The notes under the pieces were generated by a model. That model was not told the DNA's origin, did no database searches, and worked only from the letters and a program-made list of their open reading frames with translations. The position numbers were made by a program, and so were the translations under genes. A stretch of DNA of 15,433 nucleotides from Candidatus Rifleibacteriota bacterium (lineage in GTDB: Bacteria > Riflebacteria > Ozemobacteria > Ozemobacterales > Ozemobacteraceae), in contig JAKQQP010000362.1 in NCBI GenBank assembly GCA_029564115.1, positions 1 through 15,433 of the forward strand. Reading direction: 5' to 3'. How positions within the stretch are numbered: position 1 is the stretch's first letter; the number at the start of each line of letters is the position of its first letter. Of the stretch, positions 14,504 through 15,433 are shown piece after piece.

Positions 14504-14541
14504 TCCCCGGTCAGAGTCAAAATTTTGCGAGGGTAATCTAA

Positions 14542-15433
14542 ATGCTGTTTTTCAGCCGTTCAAGGCTTTTTCTGCTGTTTTCTTTCTTCTGCCTGGTATT
14601 AAATACCGCCCAGGCAAAAAGCTTTTCTGGAAATGGCCTTCTGGCTCGGCTGCACACTCTAGCCACCAGAGCGAGACTGAACCTGATCGTCAATTCGCCG
14701 GACCGCAATCTCAGCGACTTCAGACTATCGGAGTCACTGAACGATATCGAACAGCTTCGGGCAATCGCCGGAGCCGCAGACTGTACCGCCGACCGCACCG
14801 GATCGATCTGGCTGATCACAGCCAGAGAGCGGCAGACTTTTCAGAACCACCCGGGCTGGAAGTTCTTTTATCCATCTTTTGGCCCGATAGACAGTCTCAT
14901 GGCCCGCAAAAACGACAGCGATTGCGCCGACACCTTAACCTTCATGGTGCCATCTATCAATGCCGGCATCATTTGCGGAGAACACAGCAGGGAAGCCGCT
15001 GCGGCAGAATACTTTCGAAGTCTTGAAAAGCCGGCAGTTCCGGCCGAGTTGCAGCTTGATATTAGCGCTGACAATTCACTGCAGGCTGCTTCCATTTCAC
15101 TTCATCTGCTTACAAATACCAGCTTTTTTCTTGAACTGGCAGACCCTGAATGCGAACCGGTCGCCGCAACTTTTTCATTTGCCTGCGATGCGTCAGGCTC
15201 TTTCAGCCTGGCGGTTGAAAATACCAGCGACAATTATTCCGGCGCCGGCAAAAGCACGGCTTCACAGTTGCGGCGGAGCGTTCAGAAACAGAATTCCCTG
15301 ACTCTTAACAACAACGGCAACGCTGTGACCGTAAACTGGAACGCCCGCCTTTTAAGACCATTTCCTGAAAAAAACTACAAAAAAATTAACAGAAATCTCG
15401 CTGGCCGCAACGACTTGAACATTGTCACAACCA
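14542..15433 (+). CDS. Exported protein of unknown function, cut by the right edge; possible STN-like N-terminus
   Basis: At least 297 codons remain open to the end of the window. The ATG at 14542 follows GAGGG (14529-14533) by eight bases and begins a clear signal peptide: S-R-S-R, a Leu/Phe-rich core, and likely cleavage after AQA at residue 25. Residues about 33-100 resemble the secretin/TonB short N-terminal (STN) pattern. A helix LLARLHTLATRARLNLIVN is followed by a strand-rich part, a second helix that starts LNDIEQLRAIAGAA, and a closing strand, SIWLITA. The rest looks beta-rich with several cysteines (CADTL, GIICG, ECEP, ACDAS) and no motif I know. The STN call is by eye and weak. If it holds, the downstream part could show whether this is a secretin, a TonB-dependent protein or a periplasmic relative. 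Confidence 0.72.
   Translation, partial: MLFFSRSRLFLLFSFFCLVLNTAQAKSFSGNGLLARLHTLATRARLNLIVNSPDRNLSDFRLSESLNDIEQLRAIAGAADCTADRTGSIWLITARERQTFQNHPGWKFFYPSFGPIDSLMARKNDSDCADTLTFMVPSINAGIICGEHSREAAAAEYFRSLEKPAVPAELQLDISADNSLQAASISLHLLTNTSFFLELADPECEPVAATFSFACDASGSFSLAVENTSDNYSGAGKSTASQLRRSVQKQNSLTLNNNGNAVTVNWNARLLRPFPEKNYKKINRNLAGRNDLNIVTT

Overview
The window is a densely packed bacterial chromosomal segment of roughly 50% GC (by eye) with 13 protein-coding genes, one cut by each edge. I saw no rRNA, tRNA, insertion sequence, integrase or CRISPR array. The gene style points to a Gram-negative-type, environmental, signalling-rich bacterium: hybrid histidine kinases, a sensor kinase with a predicted extracytoplasmic c-type haem site, a TSUP exporter and secreted beta-rich proteins. 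Nothing in the sequence fixes the phylum, and an uncultivated lineage is quite possible.

Left part (1-3902): the 3' end of a hybrid histidine kinase (REC-REC-HPt), a stand-alone nucleotidyltransferase with a helical C-terminal domain, a YfcA-type TSUP membrane transporter and, convergent to it on the minus strand, a secreted SH3b-domain protein.

Central part (about 3987-12351): a good extended -10 promoter candidate precedes a long plus-strand gene train. Its members are a small four-helix membrane protein (4049), a MoxR-type AAA+ ATPase (4507), an unrecognised 315-residue protein (6081), a HExxH metallopeptidase-VWA protein (7025), an unrecognised 192-residue helical protein (8827), a PaaK-like adenylate-forming ligase (9405), the nicotinamide riboside transporter PnuC (10754) and a bifunctional NadR-like NMN adenylyltransferase/ribosylnicotinamide kinase lacking the DNA-binding domain (11350). 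From the ATPase onwards every gene overlaps the next by 1 to 13 bases, and two junctions use a TTG start embedded in the preceding TGA stop. This suggests one translationally coupled operon. PnuC and NadR together make a complete NR uptake and NAD synthesis module. The five genes before them look like an AAA+/VWA chaperone-type machine with a ligase as a possible client or effector. I regard this as the most interesting part of the window and know no named system with this composition.

Right part (12352-15433): a 154-base intergenic region with three GTTAGAA repeats leads into a membrane hybrid histidine kinase with a CxxCH-bearing sensor domain. A second short intergenic region, with a perfect TATAAT and a 6+6 inverted repeat, leads into an exported protein that runs off the right edge and may begin with a secretin/TonB short N-terminal (STN)-like domain. 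No gene-free stretch exceeds 300 bases.
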